Below are positions 9,721 through 19,821 of a stretch of DNA of 64,000 nucleotides, in pieces. Each line of letters opens with the position of its first letter. Positions within the stretch are counted from its first letter, which is position 1. A program made the position numbers and the translations under genes. The notes beneath the pieces are model-generated. The model worked only from the letters and a program-made list of their open reading frames with translations. It was not told the DNA's origin and searched no databases. Source of the stretch: Undaria pinnatifida (taxonomy: Eukaryota > Sar > Phaeophyceae > Laminariales > Alariaceae); assembly GCA_012845835.1 (NCBI GenBank), contig JABAKD010000029.1:1928970-1992969 (forward strand), written 5' to 3'.

Positions 9721-9807
<87 letters not shown>
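9720..9807. repeat. (ATA)n at the retrotransposon 3' end
   Basis: About 29 perfect ATA units directly after the 3' UTR. They are either the element's own tail or the downstream half of the (TAA)n target; the similar tract at the 5' side favours the target. Confidence 0.95.
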
Positions 9808-10775
9808 CTTACTTCCTTGGGATGAAGTACGTATAGTAGCTACGTAGTACCATTGTTATTATTGCCAACATTTTTTTTGGTAATGTCCCCCCCGCGACCT
9901 TCCATGGTAACAGCCATATACATTCACACGATACTCATCTGTACGAACGAGCGGCCGGTGTATCACGCTGCTTGCAAAGATGAGTATCGACCCTAAAATC
10001 TTGACACATACCTTCACACGTCAGACTGATTCTATCATAGCCTCCCCCCCAAACCGGCGATTTTCTTTAACGAACGGACGTTTCATGGTCATGGTTCATG
10101 GCTGCTCGACACGACGAAGAATGCTATGAAAAAACAACAACAAATTTTCATCTACTTTCTAGTTTGCAAAGGAAGGACTATCGCACGATGACGTCGGGGT
10201 GGCAAGGGGCACCGTAATTCACGAGACACCGCCGGGAGCTGGTTTCAGAACCAGCAAATTTTGTTGAACGGAAAGTTGGGTGGCCTACCGTAAAACGAAC
10301 GACCCATCGAAGACGTCACCATCAAAGCAATCTCGGTCCTGTACTCGACTTTACCGTACGGCGCTCAAGATCTCAAGAGCCGCGTCACACAAGAATCCCA
10401 CCCCGGTAAACATGCTCCGGAAGAGCCCTGCCGTCAAACATATTCCACCAGGCAAACACAAACCTTGACCACGCAGATAACCCAGGCTAGGGCAGGGGTC
10501 ACTTTTGAGGCCTTTTTTTGCAGTGGTTCAATGTCACTCGCGCGAGTGGCCCCTGTATTTTAAGCTTCCGTGCTGTATTAATTGTGCGCTGGCCATCTGC
10601 AATGGAATGGCAAGCTACGTTTTCTCCAAAAAGAAATCGCCGAAGGTATTTTTACCCGTGAGGAATGGAGTCACTCGCGTGAGTGGTGGAAACCCGGCAG
10701 TGAATACTGGGGGTGTATCATTACATCCCCCCCCCTACCGTAGACTTGGTCAGATAAAAGGAAATCAGGGGTCTA
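9808..10775. other. Intergenic, no supported gene
   Basis: About 970 bp. It contains a copy of a dispersed core, GCTTGCAAAGATGAG, near 9970. Short frames (for example 10280-10468 and 10505-10783) have no recognisable domain. An inverted pair of ACTCGCGYGAGTG-like sequence occurs at about 10535 and 10672. Confidence 0.5.
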
Positions 10776-10950
10776 TGTTGTAATGCTTGGTTTGGGTAAG
10801 CGTTTCGTTTACCTTTAACCGGTATTAAAACGGACTAACTCAGCAGTGTTACAAGCTAGGCAATCGGTTAGCATTCTACCACCAGTTAAGCGGAGTAACA
10901 CCCACTAAGACCTTAACAAACGGCGTCGACGGCAGGACCCGAACCTGCGC
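10776..10950 (+). mobile_element. Solo short LTR with adjoining tRNA-complementary primer site
   Basis: A 143-bp segment begins TGTTGTAATGCTTGGTTTGG and ends CCTTAACA (10776-10918), giving canonical TG...CA ends. It shares the motif TTTGGGTAAGC and the terminus CCTTAACA with the paired repeats at 55273 and 55561. Two bases later, 10921-10950 is the reverse complement of a perfect tRNA 3' half: a 5-bp T stem GCAGG/CCTGC around TTCGGGT, a 7-nt acceptor strand and a CCA-like end (here CCG). That is how a primer-binding site looks, although it reaches beyond the usual 18 nt. No second LTR is visible nearby. Confidence 0.5.
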
Positions 10951-11208
10951 ATGAAATCACAATGAATTTCGCCTAGTACTGCCCAAACAATGTTGTGCAA
11001 GGACTGTACCATAAAAACCCCACCCCCCTGTAAAACACGCTCGCAAGAACCTTTGCAAACAGATACCACTCCACAAACCTGATCTATAGATCGTGCAGAT
11101 ACTACAAACCAGGGGTCTACCTTTATCGCAAGATCTAGATCCCACAACGGGGATCTGATCTGATCTGATCTGATCTGATCTGATCTGTCCGGTGTGAGCA
11201 TATCATAC

Positions 11209-11271
11209 CTTTCCCATGCTGTTTGTGTCGTACGTTTGCCGCTGGACAGGGTCCCTGAGCGCATCGTAGGC
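11209..11271 (-). pseudogene. Third copy of the J-domain helix-IV exon
   Basis: Encodes AYDALRDPVQRQTYDTNSMGK, closely related to the used exon. A GT donor is kept (GGAAAG|GTATGA) but the upstream acceptor is altered. The nearest AG lies three codons inside the homologous region, so splicing here would drop the residues equivalent to ITK. It could be a decaying exon or an alternative one. Confidence 0.55.
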
Positions 11272-11450
11272 CTTCGCACAACCGTCAAACGTGGTCTATA
11301 CAGATCGTACCGATCCTATTGATCAGGGGTCTATCCCCTCCGAAAGACCTAGAATCCGAAACGGGGATCTGATTTGACCTGATCTCATTGATCTGATATG
11401 ATTTGGCCTGATCTGCTTTGATCTGATGCTTCCGATATGTACAGAGCATC

Positions 11451-11513
11451 CTTTCCCATGTCGTTTATGTCGTAGTATTGCCTCTGGATAGGGTTCACGA
11501 GCGCCTCGCAGGC
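11451..11513 (-). pseudogene. Second copy of the J-domain helix-IV exon
   Basis: Encodes ACEALVNPIQRQYYDINDMGK. The donor has changed (GGAAAG|GATGCT, no GT), and the region equivalent to the acceptor is also altered. It keeps the PIQRQ-YD signature, so its origin by exon duplication is clear. It is probably not spliced in. Confidence 0.6.
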
Positions 11514-11665
11514 CTCCGTGCAACCGGCAAACGTTACCTAGATCGTACCAATACTACAAACCAGGGGTCTACCCTCCTCGAAAGATCTACATCCCGAAAA
11601 GGGGATCTTATCTGATCTGACCTGATCTGGTCTGATCTGATATGGCCGACGTGTACATATATCAC

Positions 11666-12737
11666 CTTTCCCATGCCGCTTATGTCGTAGTTTTGTCGCT
11701 GGATTGGGTCCTTCAGCGTCTCGTAGGCTTTCGTAATCTGTGCATCACGTACAGGGGACATTGGGAGCGCCGCGGGCGTTCGGGTGATACTCTGCAAGCA
11801 ATAGAACTGCGAGTTGGCTGGGTTTGACGGCTAGCTATTTTCGCATTTTTGGCACGTTCGCAACGGAAGAAGGTAGCCAGCCACTTCACCGCACCTGAAC
11901 TCAGTGGGAGCCCGGGGCCGGCATCTCTGCAACACACGGCTCGGTAGATGGACCCGAACGAAAACAACTCGATAAAGCAGAGCGACTTGCTACATCGTGG
12001 TTTCTATGCATGTGAGACTAACGCAACAGTAAGGAGGGGTACTGTTAGGGCCTCTTTTTCCAGCGACTTGGCAAGCGGCTACCGCCTTTTTTTTTTCGTT
12101 TTTCGCGATATGCATCTCGCCATGTTTTCTTTTTTGCTACGCTGCGCCGTCAAAATGCTTCGTCAAGTCGGTTTCGGAATGACATACTTGCGAGGGTGGA
12201 TGAAACTCGGTATTTCAATGGGGGGTATTCCCCCTACTATACCCTTGGTTGTCTATCTTACGGTTCAAATAAGAACCTGAATGCCTCCACATCAGTGGAC
12301 AACCCCAGTATAATCCTGTACGCCCGGATGGCTCCTCACTCCACACGCCACATGCCTTGCGAAGCCTGCGGAGTGTCCCACGAGGGGTTTTTGGCAACGT
12401 TCGTTTAATAGCACAAGCAACCAGTGCTTGCCACCACGTGCTATGTACTATGTACTCGTCTCGTGTCATGTCATCTCAGTGATGGCCCTTCAAAATGGGC
12501 TAGCGTCTGGAGCTCGAATCTCTCGTTGGTCGTCGGACTTTTGAGTTTATTAACCAATCAACGCGAACAGCCTGGTTCCGTGCCAACCGTACCAACGAGG
12601 TCGAAATCAGTCGATGACTCGTCCTGAGCCCTTTGACTAAGTCTTCTCCATAAACATGAAGGCACGTACCGTGGTGGAGAGGGGGAAGAAGAGCCTGCTT
12701 AGTGACCCTGGATCTGATGAGTTACGTCTACATAGAT

Positions 12738-12768
<31 letters not shown>

Positions 12769-13412
12769 GTGCGAAGATAATAGACTAGATGAGATGAAAA
12801 AAAAAACACGCACACACACACACAAAAACGGGATATGTGCCAGCCCAATATGCCGGCACCATCAGGACGCCGGCACTATTAGGAATAGGGATACCTATGG
12901 TAATTCACAGAGATACTTTAAGGAGTTCCAGTCGCGCCAAGCGATTTCACCGGCCCTATAGGCGACAGTGGCACTACTTAACAGACACCATCGGGAACCC
13001 CCCACTGCTGCTGTTGTACCTTGACGAAGATGTCGTTGGCTTTAGCTGCAGCTTCAGCGCTCCCGAACGGCCCAAGCTTATCCGGGTGCATCGTAACAGC
13101 GAGCTTTCGAAACACTCGTTTGATCTCCTGCTGGCTTGAACGCTTCGACACGCCCAGTACATCGTAGAACGAAGCTCCGTCGCGAAATATTGGCTTCCTC
13201 AGATTACCGCTGTCATCCGCAGCTGCGGCTGCCATCTGAAAAACCCACGGATACCAACATAGGGCCAATAATACGGAGATAAAATATGCGTATCCCACGA
13301 TGTGTTCAAGCATCCTATGTCGTTGCTTGAACTCAGAGCCTGTGCGTTTCGACGGTTTAGACTCCGATCGATCGCTCGGCGTCAGTGAGTTCAGCATCTG
13401 CCCCGCGTGCAA
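11666..13412 (-). CDS. Membrane-anchored J-domain (DnaJ/Hsp40) protein, split gene
   Basis: Two minus-strand exons. Exon 13020-13412 encodes an optional N-terminal extension, a hydrophobic segment (HIVGYAYFISVLLALCWYP), then a J domain starting FYDVLGVSKRSS with the diagnostic HPD motif in LAVTMHPDKLG. It ends NDIFVK at a clean donor, CAAG|GTACAA. Exon 11666-11737 starts after ...GCACAG and encodes ITKAYETLKDPIQRQNYD plus ISGMGK, which is J-domain helices III-IV. It ends at AAAG|GTGATA. Both junctions are phase 0, and the joined sequence reads as an uninterrupted J domain. J proteins stimulate Hsp70 ATPase through HPD; the membrane segment suggests an ER or other membrane site. Start choice is uncertain: the first Met gives a 34-residue cytosolic tail, the Met before LEHIVG a signal-anchor. 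Further 3' exons below 11.2 kb are likely but not identified. Confidence 0.65.
12611..12810 (+). repeat. Dispersed repeat family A, copy 1
   Basis: About 200 bp with the order CTTCTC...ATAAA, a purine-rich GGGGGAAGAAGAGCCTGCTT, TGAGTTACGTCTAC, then (GAAA)n. The same order recurs at 58735-58940 (plus) and inverted at 14425-14612, 18940-19060 and 59085-59290. No coding capacity. A tRNA box B is not evident, so I leave the class open. Confidence 0.6.
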
Positions 13413-13655
13413 AAGACAGTGCTCGAGCCTCGACCCCGTATCGATAAGGCCGCGTACAGCTTATAGCATTGCCATTGCTGCGCAAGAGGCAAGGGGCACC
13501 ATTGGCACCATGGACAGCAAGCACTCGTGATTTTGATTTTTGGATCTCAGGAGTTCGATACATCTAGAAGGCCAATACTAGCGGGAGTAGGGAAGCAACG
13601 AGTACTCGTCGTTTGTGAAATTTTAATTTTTTCGTTTGCTTTGTGTTTTTGCGAG

Positions 13656-13840
13656 CTGGAGGCGCACAGGTCATAGAGCATGCAAAGCGCGCTCAAGGTA
13701 TGGTTGCCAAGGGAACGATGTTGGACAACAAGGGTACACCAACCCCCCAGGACGACCCTATGGCCCGACCAAAACCATTGAAAACTCTGCCACCTGCACC
13801 TCCAGCCCGGCCAATCGCAACTCCCCCTGCGTCGAAAAAG
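13656..13840 (+). CDS. Candidate internal exon of an unidentified plus-strand gene
   Basis: A Pro-rich open frame (AKRAQGMVAKGTM ... RPKPLKTLPPAPPARP ... PASKK) runs into a perfect donor AAAAG|GTAAGC at 13840. Upstream is a T-rich tract with possible acceptors at 13655 (GCGAG) and 13669 (CACAG; phase 0). It is divergent from the J-domain gene. No partner exon was found, and the peptide is not recognised. The donor and composition are the only support. Confidence 0.3.
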
Positions 13841-14111
13841 GTAAGCTCCGATTTTCACGGCAGAGTAAAGATATTTTTTCAGACCCTTCCCCCCAAGCTG
13901 TTTCCCCCTACCCCCCGACCCCCCTCAACCTTGAGATGCAGATGTTCTGCTCGCCGCCGCAAGGGGCAGTAGGTGTAATAGGAGTCTGCCAGCAACAGGT
14001 TGGCGGATGCCCATTCTCCCGTGGGGCGTGCCCGCAACTCTTGTCTCGCTTATGTTGGCCAAGCAACTTTTTTGCGAGCCTTTCTCATGATTTTTCTTTG
14101 AAATTTCATCG

Positions 14112-14302
14112 TCTCCCTTTATAGTGCTGGTATGTGCTAGTCAACCATACCGGCATTATAAAGGAAACCGGCACTATTGAATATTGTCTGGATACTCGAT
14201 TACAGTAGTATAAACGGGTCCAGTGCTCCGGTCATGCGCAATCATGTATCCGGCACTATATACGTAAGAGACACTATTGATACAGCACTATATGGAGCCA
14301 CC
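14112..14302. mobile_element. Diverged MITE related to 16422-16587
   Basis: The left end CCCTTTATAGTGCTGGTATG and the right end GCACTATATGGAGCCACC are imperfect inverted copies of the terminal repeats of the better-preserved MITE at 16422. The interior has further CCGGCACTAT motifs. No coding. Confidence 0.45.
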
Positions 14303-14424
14303 CAATGCCGTGTCGGGCTCGGCACTGGTTTCCCCAAACACGACGATCGAAACATCAACACACGTGTCCGAGGTCATCATGTCTGAACTTTTTGTTGTTG
14401 CTCTTTTTTCGTGCATTTTGCTCA

Positions 14425-14612
14425 TCCTTCATTCAAATTTTTGTCTTCGCAGTTTTCCTTTTTCTTCGACCTCGCAAGATGTAGCTCAGATCCGGGGTCA
14501 CCACGCAGGCTCTTCTCCCCCCTCCCCGCTCACGGTGCGTCCCTTCGTTTTTATCCCGAGAAGACTGCAGTCCTTTCTTCCCTTGTGTACTCGCACTGCA
14601 CTGGTACCGGCT
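14425..14612 (-). repeat. Dispersed repeat family A, copy 2
   Basis: Inverted relative to copy 1. Shares CAGGCTCTTCTCCCCCCTCC and the downstream TTTTTATCCCGAGAAG end. Confidence 0.55.
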
Positions 14613-16127
14613 GATAATACTTGATACTGCTGCTGGGAAATAGCCAGTAGACTACCAGGTACGTAATTAGCAAGTACGTTTAGTTGTTTGCATGATGTAC
14701 GAGTACCTAGAGCGCGGTTGATACTAATGAGAGGTCGCGCCGTGGCTATTGCCCGATGGCTGATTGTTGATTGCTGACCTCTCTCTATACCCTGTACCGT
14801 CTGGTATGCAAAGAGCAATGCGATCGCTATTGTTGAACCATAAGCTTGCTTATCCTATTGCTGTCCTCTTGATACATCCATGCATGACATGATGACCAAG
14901 GTTGATACGGCCTAGACAACCTACAGCAGCAGCAGTAGTAGTTGATACCTGGTATTGACGTCTATTTGATAATATCATCCGTACCAGGTAGCTCATTGCC
15001 ACCACGTGATTGGCACAATCTAGCATCTAAAACGCATGGTACGTAACGAAAAGTACTACATTATTCAACAGCGGTACGAGGCACCGGGTAGTTGGTTACG
15101 AGTACTACCGTATGAGATAACGAGTGCTGGTGCTGCTCATAAGACTTGAGACACCCTCGCAGGCATCCGTTGATCTTGGTTGCGTTTTTCTATTTCTAAA
15201 TTAGACGACGCTATTCCTCGGTAAGAAGCAGAGTCGTATTCTTCTGGTGTTTTTAAATGATACCAGGTATTGAACTAAGTTCTTGAAAGAACAATTGAGG
15301 TTCATGTATACACCACGTGGTATATACTGCTGTACCAGGTACGACTTTTTCATTTGTTGGAATTACGATGTTTCGGTAAAATGCCACTTAAGCATGCTGC
15401 AGAGGAGCTCGCCTAACGATCTGTCGCGGAACTTTGGGGCGTTAGTCTGTTCGCGTTTGTGAGGTAGGAAGCATTTCCTGGTGGGATCAAGGTACGGGGG
15501 TAGACCCAACCCAACCCCTACCCGTAACCCTGTCCTCAACCCTGACCCCAACCCGAACCCAAAACGAGCGAGAAACGGGCGAGAAGCGCGCCTTCGCCGC
15601 TTTTCGATGTTGTTTTCTGTTTTTCCGATCTGCGGACATCCACATTTCCCTCGGCCAATGAGAGAGCGTAAACACGACCCCCCCAGATCCGCGCGGCCAC
15701 GTCGTTAGGGCTGCTGCTACTGGGTCGCGCGACCGCCCCTGCCGACCTCGCCCCACCGTAAGGGTCGGGGTTAGAGTTTGGTCTTGGGATCGGGGTGGTC
15801 TGGCCCTTTGTGCGAGACTGAACTCGACCGCGCACGACTGACCGGCATGGAATTTCCAGGAATTTTCTTACCTGCCCGTCCTGCGTTTAGGGGAAAACCG
15901 GATAGCTTGGGTTGTCATTGTACTGATTTCTGACACCGCAGGGGGTGTGATAGTTTTGGGATTTAAACCATTAATAGTTGATCACCGGGGTGGGATACGC
16001 TACGTAGGGGTGTGATGTACGACGTCCCGGTTGATGCGTACCGTCCTATACCGTAACCGTCCTGTTGGCCCCGATATTATGCATAGCTAGCACTCAGAGG
16101 ACTCGCCGACGTGTGTCATTCTTCCTC
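14613..16127. other. Gene-poor stretch rich in TACCWGGTA motifs
   Basis: No gene is supported. Five exact TACCWGGTA copies lie at 14653, 14946, 14982, 15261 and 15333. A degenerate CCCTAA-like stretch (15500-15560, repeated CCCAACCC and CCCTACCC) may be an old telomere-like or low-complexity tract. Open frames at 15481-15835 fall on this and look incidental. Confidence 0.5.
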
Positions 16128-16200
16128 AGCTCCGGAGTGACTAGAGCCTGTCCTGTGACCACGGACTTGATCATGCGAGTTAATGTGAGAACAACAACAT
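16128..16200 (-). repeat. Dispersed repeat family B, copy 1
   Basis: Reverse orientation of the sequence also found at 17170, 33296, 47337 and 47628. The core is GTCCGTGGTCACAGGACAGG followed by a hairpin, GCTCCAGTCACTCTGGAGCT. Confidence 0.6.
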
Positions 16201-16421
16201 CAAAACCACTCATGAGGACGTAAAAACATGAAGTAGCACGCGCGATGGAAATATCACACGCAGCTTGCAAAGATCAGTTTTTTTTTATCAAATTATTTTC
16301 GATCCTGTGGTTGAGGCAAGTGTCTTTTGTGTTTTTTTTTAAAATGAAATGAGTTCCTCTCGCTTGTTTTTTTCTTTTTTCTTTGTTATGGTCTGGCTTG
16401 TTGTTATGTTGTGTTCTCGTA

Positions 16422-16587
16422 CAGTAGGTGGCCCTATATAGTGCGGGTATGTGTCACGAAAATTTACCCGCACTATACCGGGCACCCGCACTATATAAAA
16501 ACTGGCCACTATAGAGGGGTCTATATTGTGCCAAACGATTTCTCCCGCACAATATCGGACACCCGCACTATATAGGGCCACCTACTG
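16422..16587. mobile_element. Tc1/mariner-like MITE with TA duplication
   Basis: A 166-bp element. Its ends are near-perfect inverted repeats of about 27 bp starting CAGTAGGTGGCCCTATATAG (left 16422, right end 16587) and continuing TGCGGGT. Both ends are flanked by TA (16420-16421 and 16588-16589), the target duplication of the Tc1/mariner superfamily. The interior has two more CCCGCAC-type inverted segments. It has no transposase, so it is non-autonomous. Confidence 0.8.
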
Positions 16588-16654
16588 TACCCGTTACGCT
16601 GGCATTTCACTTGCTTTGCCTTGATGAATTGCGCCTGTTTGGTTTACTCTGTGT

Positions 16655-16835
16655 GTGTTCTTCACATTAAACCGTTCTTCTACTCGTCGACATCCAGCAC
16701 ACCCAGTGTCCGTTCTGTGTTGACGATCCGTGACCACATAATAATCAAGATGTATCTCTCTAGGATGAATCAGCACGGACTCTGGGTGTCCTGATGTCAC
16801 TGGGTAGAAAAGAACGGTTTCATGTAAAGACAACA
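16655..16835. repeat. Imperfect inverted repeat / small foldback
   Basis: Arms at about 16655-16720 and 16773-16835 share, in inverse orientation, AAACCGTTCTT, then a Ser-like spacer, then CACCCAG and GTCCG. The same sequence in single-arm form occurs near 26815-26885 and 56345-56410. Possibly a MITE family; no target duplication identified. Confidence 0.5.
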
Positions 16836-17169
16836 CTCACAGCAGCTGCCAGATGTTTTGTGGTCATTGACGGTTATGCAATACCCTGCGCGGAGTGATG
16901 TGACGGTTATGCAATACCCTGTGCGGAGTGATGATTGATGATTGACTGACCGTCATTGTAAAACATTGCCCCTCGTACATGTGTAAAGACTAGTTGTTGT
17001 TCTCACATTAGTTCGTTTTTTTCGTTTTTTTTCGTTTTTTTTTCGAATTCGAATTTTTTCGACTTTTCATCTCTTGCCCCCTGCTTGCACGGCTGGATCA
17101 CCACATGTTGTCACGACCCTGGTTGTATTAAATGATTCAAAAACCTGTATTATCCGAGAACCTTTGAGC

Positions 17170-17385
17170 TTGTTGTTGTTCTCGCATAATCAAGTCCGTG
17201 GTCACAGGACAGGCTCCAGTCACTCTGGAGCTAAGGAATACCCTAGGGAAAAACACAAACAACCCAAGGTGGTACACGCGTAACCCCTTTCGAGCCCCAA
17301 AATCCCTTCCTATACTAATTCCAAGTGATTTGTCCCCCCAAACGGGTTTCCATTTGTAAAGGGATTCAGTGCTGTGAAGGCGTGT
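17170..17385 (+). repeat. Repeat family B copy 2 joined to family G copy 1
   Basis: 17170-17280 is the family B core with its GCTCCAGTCACTCTGGAGCT hairpin. 17281-17385 starts ACCCCTTTCGAGCCCC and continues TCCCTATACTAA ... TTTCC ... TTGTAAAGGG, a sequence repeated at 25650-25745 and inverted at 22765-22845. Confidence 0.6.
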
Positions 17386-17499
17386 TTTTCCCAGCTATCA
17401 CTGGAATGGTTGCCATCATGTTTTCAGCAGTATTTCATGTTATCCTCGTGGTCGTGTGCATCTTACAACAGCTGAGTCTCATATAAGCGAATACTGCCA

Positions 17500-17740
17500 G
17501 TATTATTGTAAAGAAATGTTGCAGCTGTGAGATCGAAGATTTCGTCGAAACTCACCTTTGCAAGCTGTGTGATACTCCGATCGCGCGCATTACTGGGCGT
17601 GTGTTTTCAGGTCGACGACTCGCCATAGAACTACAGTAGTGCAGATTGTGTCAGGGTCAACAGGGTGGTGTTGATCAACTTGTGCACGGAAACTAAAACC
17701 CGTTGTTGAGGGGGACAAAATCTGACGACCGCTGTGAAAT
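17500..17740 (-). repeat. Dispersed repeat family F, copy 1
   Basis: Minus-strand copy of the sequence found twice at 59800-60530. Landmarks are CAGCTGTGAGATCGAAGAT, CTTTGCAAGCTGTGTGATAC, CGCGCGCATTACTGGG and AGGGTCAACAGGGTG. Shorter pieces (CTTTGCAAGCTGCG) occur near 16270, 17915, 45055 and 47305. Confidence 0.6.
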
Positions 17741-18700
17741 GCACCAGTTTATTTTGTATATACCAATAGTAGTATGAGCGATGAGGGGAGGGGGCGGGTA
17801 AAGGGGGGATAGGTCGCTGTGAAATTTGTGCACCAACCTGTGCATCAGCTACCGTATCGTAGGATTAGTTCACAAACACTATATCGTAAATGAAATATAG
17901 ATGTACCACGCAGCTTGCAAAGTTGAGCTTCAACCATTCAATTGATCGTACTCACGGCTGACGTTTTTCAATCATTTACATACCTGGTAGACTACAGGCT
18001 ATATATATATTTTTAGAGCCTCCTGGAGATCCGGGTAAAAAAAGCTTGAGCTCCATGCACTTTCGTTTGTGTACCTGTTTTCGTCTATCTGCGGAACGCA
18101 GACTTGGTGTTAACCTCGCCCCTTCGGTTTAGTCAACACCTTTCTTTGGACTTTGTCGACCTTCTTAGGCTGAACCCTATGAGGGTTGGCCAAGAAGGTG
18201 AGATAGCCACTAGGGAATCGACAGCTCTTTTTTCTCTGTCTTTGACCTGGGTAGTGCGGGATTTGGGGTTTGCCTGCGCCTGTAGTTTTTTTACTCCTTC
18301 ATCGACGGTGGGCCTTCACCTGCCGTTAGGGAAAGGCGCACGCGCTAAACGAACCTGTTTGACTAACTAGGGTGACCCTCAGGCTGTGTCTCACCTCTCC
18401 AACTCAGCTCTCTTGAGACTTTGGGGTCGTGTGGTCCTCACACGGTTATACCCCTAGCCTACTAATTTTAGCGTTGCCTCTCTGACAAAATGAATCGGTG
18501 CTTAGTGCGCGCGTGGTGTTAGTAGCCGATAGTTCGGGCGGCGGGGAGGGGGAGGGGGGGGGTTGAAACTTGAAGACCATATGATGAGTGAATTGGAGCT
18601 ACTACATGGATGGCTTAATTATATCTGATAACCCTAACCCAGTCAAGCGCCACCAACCGCTGCGTCTCGTATGCAGCAGCGTGTCTCAACCATCATATTG
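17741..18700. other. Intergenic, no supported gene
   Basis: Contains a family-F fragment near 17905 and one TACCTGGTA (17981). An 88-codon open frame at 18104-18370 has no recognisable domain. Nothing else is supportable. Confidence 0.45.
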
Positions 18701-18960
18701 TCCAACAGGTGGCCAGCTCTGCTGCTGTCAAAATTAGCGTTTGTGGTATACCCTGCCATATGTTGTAGTAGATTCGAAGGATATGTTTTGCTCATTTCAT
18801 ACACCTGTCTTCGCACTTTTTTTTTGTCCTCTTCCCCCCAACAGGTGGCAAGCTCTGCTGTTAAAATAGGCGTTTGTGGTACTATATTGTAGTATATTCG
18901 AAGGAAGGATATATTTTGCTCATTGCATATACATATCTTGGCACTTTTTATTTGTCCTTT
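18701..18960. repeat. Tandem duplication, two units of about 130 bp
   Basis: Both units contain CCAACAGGTGGC, AGCTCTGCTG, GCGTTTGTGGTA, TTCGAAGGA and TTTTGCTCAT in the same order. The second unit is slightly shorter. Non-coding. Confidence 0.65.
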
Positions 18961-19060
18961 TGCCTCTCTAGACCTAACTCCGATTCGGGGTCACTTGGGG
19001 AGGGTCTTCTCCCCCCTCCCCTTTACGGTTCGCGTCACCCTTTATTGATGTGTAACCGAT
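18940..19060 (-). repeat. Dispersed repeat family A, copy 3 (partial)
   Basis: Shares GGGTCTTCTCCCCCCTCCCC and the flanking GATTCGGGGTCAC with the other minus-strand copies. Confidence 0.5.
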
Positions 19061-19694
19061 GGATGATGGAACGTTGGGCAACCGTTGAACATCGCATGTT
19101 TGTGTTGTCATTTTTTTTTTTTGAATACGTCAGCTGTGAGTTAGACGAGTTGAGTGGTCGATCGATACTCATCTCTGCGAGCTGGGTGATAACTCGACCG
19201 CGCGTCTTCACAGATGTAATGCTTTGTTGCGACAACGCCAAGAATACCTGCCTAACCCTTGCCCTTTCGCTCCCCCTGCCGTTGCGTCCCCTTTGCCTCG
19301 ACGTACACCTTGCCTCGCGGGTTTTGTCGCGTGTCTTGCCAGCAGGCGGGAATTCGGTGGGGGGTAAGCGCGGCGTGGGACCTCTTTAACCCGTCCACGG
19401 AAGACTTCGTGCTATTGGACCCGGGGACTCCTTGTTTCTGATGCCATTTGTCGGGCAAGGGTCTCAGGCAATACAGGCATCGATCGCTCGAGCGATGCCT
19501 ATGTTCGTCGTTGCCGACAGGCCTCGTGCTCTTGAACCTCCTTTGTCTAGGAGTTATTGTGGCGCCCCTATAGTGGTAACTCAAGAGCAATTGTTTTTTG
19601 CTTGAGTGTGTGCGTTCCCGGGGGAAAGGGGGTCTAAGTGATGAACGCGGCGCTCGATACCCTTTGCGTTCGTTATGTTTTAGTAATGTTTGAA

Positions 19695-19821
19695 GGGTGT
19701 GTTTAGTAGGGCATTTAATCTGGGGCATGTTCGGGTAGGTACCCAGTATGCTCCGATAGGTACCCGTTATACGGGAGGGTACCCGGGTACTCCCGGATTA
19801 TCTACCCTACTTAGCACACCC
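19695..19821. mobile_element. 127-bp MITE with GGGTGTG ends
   Basis: Left end GGGTGTGTTTAGTAGGG and right end CCCTACTTAGCACACCC are inverted repeats with two mismatches. TTGAA lies directly outside both ends (19690-19694 and 19822-19826), a possible 5-bp target duplication. The interior is rich in GGTACCC palindromes. The ends resemble plant PIF/Harbinger or Tourist-like MITEs, but the duplication length does not match their usual 3 bp, so the superfamily is open. Confidence 0.65.

Larger units (their letters stand above)
534..9807 (+). mobile_element. RLE-type non-LTR retrotransposon inside (TAA)n
   Basis: About 9.2 kb on the plus strand: a GC-rich 5' region, a series of zinc-finger-encoding frames (2.5-6.2 kb), a reverse transcriptase/endonuclease frame (6688-9501), a short 3' UTR and an (ATA)n end. 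The polymerase has no LTRs around it and no APE domain. A C-terminal CCHC motif followed by a D...D pair in a PD-(D/E)XK-like context marks it as the R2/R4/NeSL/CRE/Utopia type. The 5' region (about 1015-1500) has an internal tandem duplication, seen in two versions of ACCGGGCGCGACA at about 1020 and 1401. TAA repeats on both sides recall the known TAA targeting of Dong-like elements. The upstream coding is broken in several places, so this copy is probably not fully autonomous, unless the breaks are assembly errors. Confidence 0.85.
11090..11760 (-). repeat. Three tandem exon-plus-intron units with GATCT-rich introns
   Basis: Three units of roughly 215-235 bp. Each holds an exon-like segment (minus strand), a (GATCT)n or degenerate GATCTGAT tract (11153-11188, about 11365-11428, about 11608-11642) and a conserved phrase, ACCAGGGGTCTA or close. 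Only the unit at 11666-11737 has intact splice sites at both ends. Confidence 0.8.

Noticed and set aside
10921-10950. A tRNA gene on the minus strand
   Set aside because: Only the T arm and acceptor strand are present; no matching 5' half. It fits a primer-binding site next to an LTR better.
12713-12725. Hammerhead ribozyme core (CTGATGAG), also near 39475
   Set aside because: The obligatory GAAA box and flanking helices are missing at both places.
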